Assembly: GCF_963576615.1 (NCBI RefSeq)
Contig: NC_088711.1
Coordinates: 13,315,869-13,379,868 of the forward strand
Direction of reading: 5' to 3'
Origin: Watersipora subatra
Lineage: Eukaryota > Bryozoa > Gymnolaemata > Cheilostomatida > Watersiporidae
Length of the DNA stretch: 64,000 bases
Below the pieces are notes generated by a model that did no database searches, was not told where the DNA came from, and saw only the letters and a list, made by a program, of their open reading frames with translations. The position numbers were made by a program, and so were the translations under genes. Shown one piece after another: positions 36,401 through 50,025 of the stretch (positions are counted from its first letter, which is position 1; each line of letters begins with the position of its first letter).

Positions 36401-38155
36401 AACAAAATTTCAAAGCAATCAATTTTATTTCAACCAATTTTGTATAGATATAAGTGGGCATATTCTAACAATATGTGGTAGGAACGCTCTTGAGATAATC
36501 AATAGAACAGAAACAAATATCATACACACCTCTTTTTTGAATTATGTCTTCAGCACCTCTTCCACTTTTAACTTTTGTGTCTGCACTAGATATTCTCTTA
36601 AAATCTCCAATTCGCTGTTTATAATTGTCATTAGCTTCCTTAGTAGAATCTTCTCCTAAATCCCATGTAAGGCAGGCGACACCTTCATCAGATTCCTATA
36701 GCACAATATAGGTGTGATATAGAAGCGGTAATTCTGAAATTTAACCATATAAATGATGATAAGCTGCCACATAAAGCAAATAACTCAAACTCACTGGATC
36801 ATTCAGCAACTCATTCTTGCTCGTGTCCAATCGCTTCAACTGATGACTGTGTCGAGATGGATCGTATCTGGTAACCTTCTTTTTGTCACGACTTCTCACT
36901 TTCATTACAGGTACAACACGTTGATATCTTGTTACAACCCAGTTCTGTAATATATAGACTAGTTTTTAAATTGATAGGCAAAAAAGGAACAGTCATTAAT
37001 TTTAAACAACTTATGAATGACTAGAGAACTCTTTATTTACCTCATTGTCAGGTAGCACTGTTCCAGGCACTGCACCTTTAAGAATCTCAGGTATACAAAC
37101 TTTCTGATCTTTGCCTTCTTTGTGATTGTCACCCGATTGTTCCTGTTGTCTTTCAGTTGCATACCTGCACGATGAACTTTGCTATTATATAATTACCATG
37201 CACGCAATTAAACAATTCTGTATTATGTCTTCGCCTCTTTAGATTCAAATGCTTTTCAACCTTAAGCTTTAACCTCAAGCTTACTTTTCAGATGTGCTTT
37301 GTTTAGCTAATTGAATCGTGATTTTTCCATCTCTCCAGGTAGTGTTGTTTAACTGACTTCGACCTAAAAATATTAGCAAGTCTAAAAATCATAAGGAATA
37401 TAAAAAATATGTGCATCAAATCACAGAGCTCCTGAACTACAGCTGACATAGAGGTTATAATCAAGAACCTTATTTATGACATCTTTTATTGTGGTTAAAC
37501 TTCTTAGAACAAGGTTTGTGACATTCTTACGCTATTAATTCTATTGAATGGTCATGAAATTTCTATCATGAAACGGTCACCATGCTTAAGCGTGTATATA
37601 CTGGTGTTTGACTTACACTTCTGAAAGTTTTGCCGAGTGGTCTCTATGTTGATATAGCCAAAGGTCTTCAACCATTGACCTAAATGAAACAATTATTACA
37701 CATGTAAGTTATAATATGTAAAAAAGATTGCAAACACATCCATTCAATTCTTAACAGTGATACTCATACTACCAAAATATGAAATAGGTTACTGCTTGTC
37801 AATCAAAAAAGCAGTAAATTCGAAAACGACATGAGCCTATTACCACGTTTTTACATATTCTTTACACGTTTTAACTCGTAGTAAGCTATGCTGTATAAGC
37901 CTTTTCTTCGATATTGACAAGCAGTAACCAAACAACAAAGTAAACTAGAAGTAAACGGAGAAATGTGCCATAAACTAATAGCGAGACTTGAGGAGCCGTA
38001 GTAGATGGCCATCGACTAACAACTTAACCTGTTGGATCCGTTTTACTTTTCATCTCGACATCACAAACTTTCCCATATTTGGAAAATCGGTTCCACAGTT
38101 CTTGTTTTTCTGTATCCTGTGGTAAGCCTCCAGCAAAAATACGCAAAAGTTCCAT
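27449..38155 (-). CDS. NOL8: NOL8-like nucleolar RRM protein
   Basis: Sixteen exons: 38029-38155, 37617-37679, 37285-37363, 37041-37164, 36795-36944, 36530-36695, 34759-36383, 34486-34596, 34270-34371, 33321-33420, 32322-32493, 31195-31303, 30800-31046, 28525-28609, 27790-27976 and 27449-27574. They total 3573 nt, 1190 residues (human NOL8 has about 1,167). Residues 1-89 form an RRM (RIFAGGLPQD, KTFGYINIE, WRDGKITIQLAK). NOL8 blocks follow: VPGTVLPDNENWVVTRYQRV, VTRYDPSRHSHQLKRL, LTWDLGED. Exon 7 (541 codons) is a disordered Ser/Asp/Glu/Lys-rich region ending in the basic RLEALSSKKNEFRSQQEIVQ helix. Later blocks are KPQFEGEKGAK, MQFDPTSASHSTLLKK, TFDFLGDE and VVDWFFFKPNDPRL, and the last exon is a Lys/Arg-rich tail. 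In mammals NOL8 is a nucleolar factor linked to rRNA processing. The exon 13 acceptor is set by frame; a CAG 4 nt upstream would break it. Confidence 0.93.
30135..30545. repeat. 24-bp minisatellite, open in several frames
   Basis: About seventeen units of GACCACTACAGATGTTACTT followed by GTGT. The period is a multiple of three, so at least two frames on each strand stay open for over 120 codons (for example VTSVVVTQ or SNICSGHT repeats). No start context, splice link or family similarity supports a protein. It lies in NOL8 intron 13. Confidence 0.95.
31385..32130. repeat. 16-bp minisatellite
   Basis: About 46 units of CATACTAGCATGGTGG, with clustered variants (GCGTGG, GAATGG, CATGGCGG). Runs of like variants show that neighbouring units were copied in blocks. 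It takes up three quarters of NOL8 intron 11 (31304-32321). Confidence 0.95.
37787..37929. mobile_element. 143-bp MITE with perfect 17-bp inverted ends
   Basis: GGTTACTGCTTGTCAAT at 37787-37803 is the exact reverse complement of ATTGACAAGCAGTAACC at 37913-37929. The interior has no coding frame. It lies in NOL8 intron 1 (37680-38028). No clear target duplication is visible. Confidence 0.7.
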
Positions 38156-39775
38156 GATGAAAAAATAAATTCACATTAGTAATAAAATATGAACAGCGTA
38201 CACGATCCGTGAGTACAAGACATGTGCACTTTTATAGACTAAAGATACATTTAGCGATTATAGGCTGGTTATATACGTGACAAAAGCTTCACAGTCTTTA
38301 GCGCACAAGCTAAAATAGCCGCTCAACAAAGAAATATTTCTACGTAGCTTCTGTACTTCTGTACTTAGCAGCAAATATCTATGGAAAATCGCTCGTAGAA
38401 ATGTGCTGAAGCTAGATTTGCACCTTGTCTTCCAAATGTCTGCATGTTTTGTACATACATAGTAGAACTAGCGAAACTAATAATAAGCATCATAAAATTG
38501 GAGTAAAAAGTTCTAGTTTGTTTTGTTTGTTCAAACTTACTTTGAAGAACTTCGAAAGCTCAGTTGTATAACGTGTTAAAAACAAACACGCAACCGACTT
38601 GAATGCAACATACTCTTCTACTTTTGTGACATACAAAAGCTATTAAAATATGTAGCTATCTCAAAAATTGTCAAGTTTTATCTCAAATGGTTTATGGGAA
38701 ATTGTTTACCGTTTTACCAATTCAGTTTGACTGAATATACTGACCACTATATAATAATTTTTTTCAAAACTAGAAAAGAAGTAATTATCGTGAACAATCG
38801 GTTGTGCGAATAATTTTTCAAGTTTAACCAGATATAAGGAAATCGAAAAAAAAATTCTAACCTAGCAACATTGTCAGGGCTCCAAAAAGTTTAGAGTTTG
38901 TCTATGATTTACTTTAACAGCTTGCCAGGGCTATTAAAACTGCTTGCATGCTGATGATACCATTATTACTAACATTATTCATAACACGTCTGCAAGTACT
39001 GCTTTTTATAGAGTATTTAGATTTTAAGTTGCCTGTAGAGTTTGAAATTCTAGATTTAAAGTTCTTAGATTGTAAAATTCTTTTTTTCTCTCAATTTCTC
39101 TTTGTCGGCACCAGTAGTAGTTCAGGGAAAAAAGTTTTGTATCAGTGGTATTTATAGTTTTGTTGCATTGATTGTATTTTTACTGACTACCACAGGAATA
39201 AAAAGTAAACTATTCCCATATTGGCCTGGGGGTACCAAAATACTAAAGAACTGCAATATATTACATGTATATAATAGATATTATACTACCTAAAAGATCC
39301 GATTGAACATACTGTCCAAAGTCGTATTTGTTATGCCAACTAAGTTGAACAGCGACAATTGAAAATAGCAAACTTGCCACATGGAATGCATAAAAAACAA
39401 TGGTGAAATTAATGATTCTGTGTTTGCTGTCGCTATGAAAATGGCAGCTCCAACTTGCTGTACAACAGCTAACAACGAATACTGATCAAGCTTCATGGGA
39501 AAGCTACTTTTCTAATTACAGTTTCAAAGTGATATACATATTGCAATTCACTTGTGGTACTTGGTATTAATTTTCAGAAAGTTCTTGCTTTAATATTGTA
39601 TCATTGCAAGAAAATCACTTTCAGTTGGCATTATGGTAAGATGGTTGAGCAGTTAGTATATATGTGGAAAAAATTATATATTGATTCTATTTTAATATAT
39701 CGTACAATATTCCAGTATTTGTTCTTTTCTACTTTAGCGATATAGTTGTGGAGCCTGAAGTAAAGCTCTAAATCA
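38156..39775. promoter_or_regulatory. Shared upstream region of NOL8 and DET1
   Basis: The start codons of NOL8 (minus, 38155) and DET1 (plus, 39776) face apart across 1.62 kb with no convincing gene between them. Both promoters must lie here unless they use distant 5' exons. I see no clear TATA box or CpG cluster. Small frames at 38948-39157 and 39102-39293 look like chance. Confidence 0.45.
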
Positions 39776-42700
39776 ATGGACTTTGGATTCAAAATACAAA
39801 AGTTTGAAAAGCCATCATTGCTTTATCATCTCAGAAAAAGAGAGACCTTTGCAAGTAAACCCAACACACATCATCATGCAGTGCGGCAGTTCTACTGCAC
39901 TATTGTCCCCAATTTTACTCTCATTGACGTCGAGAAACCTCCATGTTTTCTTCGCAAATTCTCCCCAGATGGACGATTTTTTGTTGCATTTTCATCAGAT
40001 CAGGCTTCCCTAGAGATCTATGCTTTTCAAGGTTTGTCGGATATTGTTTCATTTGTTATACATAAATGAATATTTATTGTTTGTTAGTTCCATGAGCAGT
40101 TTGCAATACAACTACTAATTAAAATCTTGGTGATTGCAACAAATATTACTGTGTTTATATGGAAAATTGCCTCTATTGCTTATGGCAGTAATGTTAGTAT
40201 AATATCTATAATATGTTCAGGCCCTGCTGCAGCTGGAGACCTGCTAGCAAACTGCACTGGGGATGTCCTACAGGAAAAAAGTGAAGCCGCAACCCATATC
40301 AGAAAAACTGCTTTTGATCGTTTTTTCACATTAAAACATACTGGTAAGTGTAAACTTACACAGTCTATTTCACTGCTACACAATATCTCTACATACATGT
40401 GAACTTTAGCGGCAGATGGAACTGTTACATGTACATCTGTCTAGTTCTCATTACTAGGTAGGAAATGCCTAGGTGTTTGTAAAAGTCATGCCACACGCTA
40501 CACCTAGTTGTTCACTCTTCTTTACTTCATAGTAATAACACTCTAAGGGGTCAAATGGAAAGCAGTTGGTTAGGCGAGTACCAGAGCTTACCATCACACG
40601 GTACACTAGTAACAGCTTATTGTCATCCTGATAGTCTGTGTATATTGCAGTATCTTTAGGAGATGGTCAAGAGCATTTGAACAGGGAATGCAGTTTGTTT
40701 ACTGAGGACAGCAAATACGTGATAGTTGGTTCAGCCGCAAGTGTGCCCACTGATCCACCACCAACTTTTCACGAGGTTAACATTCTTTGCAATATTTTAA
40801 TTATCACTCTGGTTTACTGCTTACACTGTTCTTTCTCATCGTACTGTTAATTCATTTTGCTGAGACTAAGGACTTGTTTTCTGTATTCTTTAGTATGCTT
40901 ATGTTGCATCACTACTGTTACTCCGGCTGACTAGAGCGCACACATACTTGGAAATTTCTAAGCTTTTAAAATGACTTTTATATCAGAAACTTAAAGTTTG
41001 GACAACTGTTAGTTAGATGATAGAAAAGTGATGCATACCATTATTGTGTAGGCATACAGAAACAATGAATCTGTTTCACCAAATGAACAGAGAGCTGCTT
41101 TGGAGAATTACACCCTTTATATAATAGATCTTGAATTTGGTCTCTGCTGCGATAGCCGCAACTACCGGTGCGACAAGATATTTCTCTCTCATAATCAGGT
41201 AGCTGTTCCCCACAACTCTAGTTATGCTCAATGATTTTACATTAATTTTATGTGTTCTCAAATCGTGTGCTTCGAGAATTTTTTAATAATAAGTTTTTGA
41301 CATCACTAAGTAATCTGGCATATCTCATTATTACTCCAGCATATTGTCAGTCTACTCTTACCACATCCAATTTCACTTTTTCTTCTAGTTCATTGTCTAT
41401 TATTAAAACTACAATGATTTGTTTTCTTTTCTAATCCCCATACTTTTTCCAGTTTTTACTTTTTCACAATTTTTAGCCAAATCCACTGCTTTTTAATAAC
41501 TGCATGTTTATATCTATGAGTTGTGTACTTACTTGATTTTTCATATTTGAGAGGTTTATTACAGTTATGCACATAATTCCTGGTGCCCTAAATATCATTT
41601 CTTGAATTGAAACATACTGCTGAGCTGGTGTAGAGCTGTTAAGGAAAGTATGGTTACGGTACAACAAGGTTGTATTTTGTAGGGTTTGTATCTGTATAAT
41701 AAGACACTAGCAGTCCTTTCAGTACAGCAACAGACCATTCATATCATACATATACATGACAATGGAAAACTCCAAGATGTCCGCTCCATTGGTAGGTTAT
41801 GATTCAGCTTCCTATGTAACACTCTAATTTCTTTCGCCATATCAGCAAGCTTGTACACTATTTGTGTAGTTTTCAAGAACATACAGTGATATTCAATATG
41901 TACTACACCTCCATATCACGTACTCACTAATACAAAATACGTACAAATTAAGGTAAATTTTTTGAGTTATTGTATCATTAGTCATTGTAGCTCAGTGACT
42001 GATTAATTAGTGTTGATGGTCGTACTATCGCTATCTGTTTATTACTAACCACTTCATTCTTACCCCATTTGTTGCTAGAGGTCAGTGAGCAGATTCTTTC
42101 TTTTAACTTCAACTTTTCGCTGTCTGATCTGTCATCCAATAAGTTAACCAATGATGTCTCACAGTATTGTAAGCACATTTCTGTTATCATTGTTCTATTA
42201 ATTCTTTCAGGCAGGTTCTGTTTTGAAGATGATGAGTTTTATCTTGGCCTTGGTAGAGAAACTCAGGAAGGCCGTAAATATTGCGAACAAAAGACGGGTG
42301 TCCGACCACCTCCTCTCTCTCAGACAAACACCCGAGTCTATAATGAAACTACTATTAACTCACTAAAACATAGGTTATTAACGTACATGTATAAGAAGGC
42401 AAGAGGAGAGGGGGCTTATGCACTCCGCAAGTAAGTTGTCAACAGCTTTTGTAAGGTATATTTCCAGTCAATTGTGTAATGGTAAAGTAATATTTTCATC
42501 TATTTCTGGACAGAACCATAGGCAAGTTTTCTCGATTCACGCAAAGTTGGCCTTCTTAGGTGTTTAGTTTTGCACAAATCATTCTATTTGTTCTTATTGA
42601 TATGGTTTAGCTGTGATTTGCTTTTGTCCAGCTCAAAATCTCTGCACTGGTTCACTCTATTAAAAAGACTTAAAATTGACTGCTAATAATTTTAGGTTCT

Positions 42701-45700
42701 ACAAATATTTTGAACAATTCCGAGAGCTGAGGCTATGGAAGATGCAACTGCTGGATGACTCTCATCTGCTCATCAAATATGCTTGTGAAGATGTGGTTAC
42801 ACTCAGAGTTCAAGATCCGAACACACAGCCAGCTTTCTTTGTTCTCTATAACTTTGTTAGCGCAGAGGTAAGGATTATGCATCAGCATTTTGAAAATTTA
42901 GCATTATTAAAATTCTTGTTTCATTTTATGTGGAGTTTGGTTGTCCTTACATAAAACATGGGGTGTTGTTCCAGCTATGAAGAATATGGATGTAATTGAA
43001 TTTGTCTGCATGGTATTCGGTTAGTACTTGCTTTTTATCATCACCATTTGGTTGCTTGAATATTTTTTATGTACAGTGCGTACTCGAACTCACGAGCTAG
43101 ACTAGCGTTTCAGTAGTGTAGATATATTCACACATTGGTATAAGTTCATATAGACCAAAGTCATAAGACCTGAAGGCATTGGGAACTATTGAACTATTTG
43201 CTCTGCAGGTTCTGGGTGTTTGGGAGAATTGTTCGGAGGAGTTGTTGTCACTCTTTGAAAGTTTTCCTGATCAGTTTAGAAATGTGCGACCTTTTCAAGG
43301 AGAAGGCATGCTCTGTCCAGCCAGCAGTAACATATATGCCCGTCAGATACAGGCGAGATTTAAACAGACCATTGTGAGCGCGAGGTAGTTACTGTTTATA
43401 AGCTTTCATTTCTTATTTTAACACCTACTTTCTTGTTCCTAGTTCCATGCTGCATTTCTTTAATGTCAGCTTTTAGGTGAGCAAACAATGAAAATTTTTA
43501 GCATAGTATTTTGTTTGTGTAAGTAGGTTTGTGTAGGCTGGAAATATTGCATTTGTTTATTTGAAAAAAAGTTTTAGATTACTATAATATATGTTCATTC
43601 TTTTTTCTTTACCCATGATACACATAACTGGATCTCTCAACAATTTACAGCAGGCTAATGCGTCTTTTGAAATTTAGCCATAGAAATCTTATTTGAAGAA
43701 TTTGCACCAAGATGGCACAATGCTAACTTTTATACAAACTAGTGCCCTAGAGTGCCGTGAGAGATCGTCAGATGTAATAACTATACATACAATTATTCCA
43801 AACAATAGCAATGCGGTTGATTGGCACACATGATGATTATCGGTCTACAAAGCTGATAGTTGCGAGTTCAAATCCTGTTGAAAGCGATCTTTCTTCTTAA
43901 CCTCTAAGCAAGGCTTCAGACAGACGGACAGTCTCTTGTAAAGATGTAAAGATCACCTGACAGCATCTCTTATCTCTTAAACTGAATACTATTTTGTTAT
44001 TCTGTGTTGTAAGTTTCCATCTCTTTAGCTGTTGATCTCAACAGAAAATAGAAATAGGTTGATGATTGCACCCTTCTCATTGGGCTTGAATTTTTGTTTG
44101 TAAGAATAGAGAAGTACCCAACAGATAACTGCTTAGCCTTCCATTGATTTCTGTATTGAATGTTTTGCAGGTATGGAGGCTACACAGAAGCTGTGAAGCG
44201 TATACTCGCACAGCTTCCTATAAGTGCTCAGTCTTATAGCTCAAGTCCCTATTTGGATCTCACCCTATTCAGTTATGATGACAAGTGGGTGTCTGTTATG
44301 GAAAGACCTAAGACTTGTGATGGCTACCCTATAAGGTAGAATCTTGATTTGCAGGCTTAGTCTCAGCCCTCACTCTGAACGCTGTTCACATTTTGTAGAG
44401 TTATGTTCCCATGTACTCATGCAAGGTTTTCTCAGAACTGCCTTTCCCTAGCATTAATCTAGGTTCTTATAACAGCATGTTAAACAGAAACTTCTCATTG
44501 GCTAAGATCATCCCATCGATTCATTTTTTCTGGGTTAATCATTTTACTCACAATCATAACTTAGTAGATGAAAGAGAGTACATTACTAACCTGCGTTGAT
44601 GGTGAATGTGGTCTTTGGCAACCAGCTGCATGGGCTGTATTATTCAACATACTCAACTCTTTAATGGCAGAGAGATAGTTTTGCGTTATAGCAGTTTCAC
44701 CTGCTGTGAACTAAAGCTACTCTAGTTCAGCGGGTCCTTAACAAGTTATTACTTAGCAGGAAACAAAACAAACACGTCTTTACTCACTGAGCTTCTAGCC
44801 GTGAGAGAGCGATGAGAAGATCCCTCCCAGCGGTTTCCGGTTTTTCCTTACTTCCGGTCAAGCCGAGTTTATAGCAATCCGATGATATCACACCTGCTTT
44901 TCTATTAGTTTTTCAGTCCTACTTTCCTATAAATAATAAATATTTACGTATAAATAATAAATATTTCCCTATAAATAATAAATACTTCCCTGTAACTAAT
45001 AAATACTTCCCTATAAATAATAAATACTTCCTTATAAATAATAAATACTTCCCTATAAATAATAAATACTTCCCTATAAATAATAAATACTTCCTTATAA
45101 ATAATAAATACTTCCCTATAAATAATAAATACTTCCCTATAAATAATAAATACTCCCTATAAACAATAAATACTTTCCTATAAATAATAAATACTTCCCT
45201 ATAAATAATAATTACTTCCCTATAAATAATAAATATTTCTCTATAAATAATAAATACTTCTCTATAAATAATAAATACTCCCTATAAATAATAAATACTT
45301 TCCTATAAATAATAAATACTACTTATAAATAATAAATACTTCCCTATAAATAATAAATACTTCCCTATAAATAATAAATACTTCTCTATAAATAATAAAT
45401 ACTTCCTATAAATAATAATTACTTCCCTATAAATACTGAGTTTCATTTGTTTGTAAAATCAAGTGAGTCTTGCATGCAATTTCAAAAAAATTGTAATGCT
45501 AAAATTTGAATAATTAATTTTAGACATATCTAAGGCGATGGAAATTTTTAAAGTACATTTTAAATTAGCAAGTATACAGAACAGGACAAACACTTCTGTC
45601 TATACCAAAAGACGGATGGTTATACGTTTAGTGCGCCGATATTTACACATGAGTCCCGTCAGTTGACCACGAGTGCAGTCAAACAGTGTAAACGGTGCTT

Positions 45701-48700
45701 TATGGGCAGTTGTGATCAGCGTCTAAATATCATTAATGCTTATGATATATCTGTGTTATTAGATATTTTCTTTAGATATATATTAAAATACCCTAATCAC
45801 ATCTCCAATCTGCCTGACCATCCATTAAATTACATTTTTTACAGAAAAGCCACTACACTTCATACAAGACACCAGCACCCTGCCAATTTACATTATAGAG
45901 CAGCATTATGCGAAAAGAGCTTTTTCTTTTAATATGCATAGTTTTAGTTAATTATTTTAGGGTCTCATGGTCTAATTTGCTTTGAACAGTAATTATATGG
46001 TGTTGATAATACAGTAATTATATGGGGTTTATAATGCAGTAATTATAAGGTGTTGATAATACAGTAATTATATGGGGTTTATAATGCAGTAATTATAAGG
46101 TGTTGATAATACAGTAATTATATGGTGTTGATAATACAGTAATTATATGGTGTTGATAATACAGTAATTAAATGGTGTTGATAATACAGTAATTATATGG
46201 TGTTGATAATGCAGTAATTATATAGTGTTGATAATACAGTAATTATAAGGTGTTGATAATACAGTAATTATATGGTGTTGATAATACAGTAATTATATGG
46301 TGTTGATAATACAGTAATTAAATGGTGTTGATAATACAGTAATTATATGGTGTTGATAATGCAGTAATTATATAATGTTGATAATACAGTAATTATAAGG
46401 TGTTGATAATACAGTAATTATATGGTGTTGATAATACAGTAATTATAAGGTGTTGATAATACAGTAATTATATGGTGTTAATAATACAGTAATTATATGG
46501 TGTTGATGCAGTAATTATAGGGTGTTGATAATACAGTAATTATATGGTGTTGATAATACAGTAATTATATAGTGTTGATAATACAGTAATTATAAGGTGT
46601 TGATAATACAGTAATTATATGGTGTTGATAATACAGTAATTATAAGGTGTTGATAATACAGTAATTAAATGGTGTTGATAATACAGTAATTATATGGTGT
46701 TGATAATGCAGTAATTATAAGGTGTTGATAATACAGTAATTATATGGTGTTGATAATACAGTAATTATATGGTGTTGATAATACAGTAATTAAATGGTGT
46801 TGATAATACAGTAATTATATGGTGTTGATAATGCAGTAATTATATAGTGTTGATAATACAGTAATTATAAGGTGTTGATAATACAGTAATTATATGGTGT
46901 TGATAATACAGTAATTATAAGGTGTTGATAATACAGTAATTAAATGGTGTTGATAATGCAGTAATTATATAGTGTTGATAATACAGTAATTATATGGTGT
47001 TGATAATACAGTAATTATAAGGTGTTGATAATACAGTAATTATATGGTGTTGATAATACAGTAATTAAATGGTGTTGATAATGCAGTAATTATATAGTGT
47101 TGATAATACAGTAATTATAAGGTGTTGATAATACAATAATTATATGGTGTTGATAATACAGTAATTATATGGTGTTGATAATACAGTAATTATATGGTGT
47201 TGATAATACAGTGATTAAATGGTGTTGATAATACAGTAATTATATGGTGTTGATAATACAGTAATTATATGGTGTTGATAATACAGTAATTAAATGGTGT
47301 TGATAATACAGTAATTATATGGTGTTAATAATGCAGTAATTATATAGTGTTGATAATACAGTAATTATAAGGTGTTGATAATACAGTAATTAAATGGTGT
47401 TGATAATGCAGTAATTATATAGTGTTGATAATACAGTAATTATATGGTGTTGATAATACAGTAATTATATGGTGTTGATAATACAGTAATTATATGGTGT
47501 TGATAATACAGTAATTATAAGGTGTTGATAATACAGTAATTATAAGGTGTTGATAATACAGTAATTAAATGGTGTTGATAATGCAGTAATTATATGGGGT
47601 TTATAATGCAGTAATTATAAGGTGTTGATAATACAGTAATTATATGGTGTTGATAATACAGTAATTATAAGGTGTTGATAATACAGTAATTATATGGTGT
47701 TGATAATACAGTAATTAAATGGTGTTGATAATGCAGTAATTATATAGTGTTGATAATACAGTAATTATAAGGTGTTGATAATACAATAATTATATGGTGT
47801 TGATAATACAGTAATTATATGGTGTTGATAATACAGTAATTATATGGTGTTGATAATACAGTGATTAAATGGTGTTGATAATACAGTAATTATATGGTGT
47901 TGATAATACAGTAATTATATAGTGTTGATAATACAGTAATTATATAGTGTTGATAATACAGTAATTATAAGGTGTTGATAATACAGTAATTATAAGGTGT
48001 TGATAATACAGTAATTAAATGGTGTTGATAATACAGTAATTATATGGTGTTGATAATACAGTGATTAAATGGTGTTGATAATACAGTAATTATATGGTGT
48101 TGATAATACAGTAATTATATAGTGTTGATAATACAGTAATTATAAGGTGTTGATAATACAATAATTATATGGTGTTGATAATACAGTAATTATATGGTGT
48201 TGATAATACAGTAATTATATGGGGTTTATAATGCAGTAATTATAAGGTGTTGATAATACAGTAATTATATGGTGTTGATAATACAGTAATTATAAGGTGT
48301 TGATAATACAGTAATTAAATGGTGTTGATAATGCAGTAATTATATGGGGTTTATAATGCAGTAATTATAAGGTGTTGATAATACAGTAATTATATGGTGT
48401 TGATAATACAGTAATTATAAGGTGTTGATAATACAGTAATTATATGGTGTTGATAATACAGTAATTAAATGGTGTTGATAATGCAGTAATTATATAGTGT
48501 TGATAATACAGTAATTATAAGGTGTTGATAATACAATAATTATATGGTGTTGATAAAACAGTAATTATATGGTGTTGATAATACAGTAATTATATGGTGT
48601 TGATAATACAGTAATTAAATGGTGTTGATAATACAGTAATTATATGGTGTTGATAATACAGTAATTATATAGTGTTGATAATACAGTAATTATAAGGTGT

Positions 48701-49133
48701 TGATAATACAGTAATTATATGGTGTTGATAATACAGTAATTATATGGTGTTGATAATAAAGTTCCCATGTATCTACTCCTGATGCATTACACGTGGTTAC
48801 AACTAGTCCCAACTAATTCTTAGTTCTTTCATTCTCTTGCAGTTATAAGCAAGTAGCTCATTTCTCTTGTACCCACTATTCTGCATGATTTATGTATTTC
48901 TAATGCCTACACTTCTCCCAAGTCCTTTGAATTGAAGGTTTTACGGAAGAGAATGCCATTTGCTCAAGTTTAAGATACACACCGGAGGTGTAACGGAGAA
49001 GGTACAGACTGGCTCTAATAGACGCCTGGTTGCTTTTACTTTCCATCCAACTATGCCCTTTGCTATAAGCGTGCAGAGAAGGAGCAACTCCCAATACATA
49101 GTCAACCTTCATGTACGCCATGTAACGTCCTGA
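39776..49133 (+). CDS. DET1: DET1, subunit of the COP1-DET1 ubiquitin ligase
   Basis: Ten exons: 39776-40031, 40221-40343, 40651-40775, 41052-41198, 41683-41791, 42211-42430, 42696-42867, 43209-43384, 44171-44335 and 48938-49133. They total 1689 nt, 562 residues, close to the roughly 550 of human DET1, with all phases matching. DET1 hallmarks run throughout: [18 protein letters not shown] and [11 protein letters not shown] (exon 1), [10 protein letters not shown] and VIVGSAA (exon 3), [10 protein letters not shown] (exon 4), [10 protein letters not shown] (exon 6), [18 protein letters not shown] (exon 7), [17 protein letters not shown] (exon 8), [20 protein letters not shown] and [14 protein letters not shown] (exon 9), [19 protein letters not shown] (exon 10). 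In animals DET1 binds DDB1-CUL4 with COP1 to direct substrate ubiquitination in the nucleus. Exon 1 uses the donor GTTTGT. Intron 9 (4.6 kb) is inflated by two minisatellites and a good part of the gene's length is repeat. Confidence 0.97.
43741..43935 (+). repeat. tRNA-derived SINE, copy B
   Basis: It carries an A-box-like TTGATTGGCACACATGATGA and a B-box GAGTTCAAATCC at about 43865, then a 3' part with CAGACAGACGGACAG. Its upstream segment (TGTAATAACTATACATACAA) is the complement of the tail-side segment of copy A. It lies in DET1 intron 8. Confidence 0.65.
44935..45440. repeat. 20-bp minisatellite
   Basis: About 25 units of AATAATAAATACTTCCCTAT with single-base variants. It lies in DET1 intron 9, about 600 bp downstream of exon 9. 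Confidence 0.95.
45985..48765. repeat. 25-bp minisatellite, about 111 units, higher-order pattern
   Basis: The unit is GATAATACAGTAATTATATG plus GTGTT. Variants (TATAAGG, TAAATGG, TATATAG, GGGGTTTATAATGCAG, ACAATAAT) recur in the same order. The rare ACAATAAT variant is found near 47131, 47781, 48158 and 48531, with spacings of 650 and 750 bp (26 and 30 units) between like blocks. It fills 60% of DET1 intron 9 and ends about 170 bp before exon 10. Confidence 0.97.
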
Positions 49134-50025
49134 TATCTCTCAAGTGTCCTCTAGTCCGCGCAACACTTTTGTAATGAGGTCATGAAGTCATGTGTATATT
49201 GGAATACTTTACAATGATGATGTTATTTTTTGGCCCATTTATGTAATTTTCTATTTTTAGACAGTTATTAAGCATTGCCTGTTCAAGTTATCTAGCATTT
49301 AATTTATTCATAGCATTAATATGTTACTTATTAAAGCTAGCACGACAGCAAACATTTACATGTCTTGTTTCTTCTCTCATTCTACAACTCTCTCATCAGC
49401 ATGTCTAGTCATATCTAGATGTCTAGTGAGGCTTGTAACCTATTATGCATTACATAAAACATTTGGAATAACTCTAAGAGTAGATAGCTAGATTATAATA
49501 ACAAGTTGTTTTTAGTATGTTACTAGACCAAAGAAATATTATTAACTTCATAAATATCATATCAACCAAGTACTCAAATGTGTGAATTGCTTTGTGTTTC
49601 CAAAAAAATCGAGAAAATGTGTTTCTATTAAGATGCGCGTCAATATATGTTTATGTATCTATATGTCTATGTAGAAGGATATGAAATATTTGTTGTTAGT
49701 ATGATATTCTAGAAATCTAAATAAGTAGGTCGACATAACCAACACTGATATGCGTTGGCAAGTACTGACTACATCGTGGCCATCGCAGTCTCCACCCATA
49801 CTCTACTCTACTGTACACGGATATTAACATGAGCTGCATTTTGATTTGAATATTTAGTTAAAAGGTAAATTTCGACTGGCTTGTTGGTGAGAACTTGAAA
49901 AGATCAGCATCTGATATGTTGGTAAGCTTTCTTGATACTTTCTAATATGAGAGAGTTAGAGAAAGTGTACTTTTTCTGCTGTTTATGCCAATTCACAGCT
50001 CTGTATTTGTGATGTCCTCGCTGAC
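49134..50025. other. Tail-to-tail gap between DET1 and SLCO
   Basis: This 892-bp region holds the 3' UTRs of both converging genes. ATTAAA near 49330 could serve DET1. No further coding frame was found. Confidence 0.5.

Noticed and set aside
43380..43390. DET1 exon 8 reading on past SAR to a stop
   Set aside because: The donor AG|GTAGTT joins in phase to exon 9, which carries the next conserved DET1 block.
45985..48765. CRISPR-like array
   Set aside because: The units are directly adjacent, with no unique spacers, and the context is an animal intron.
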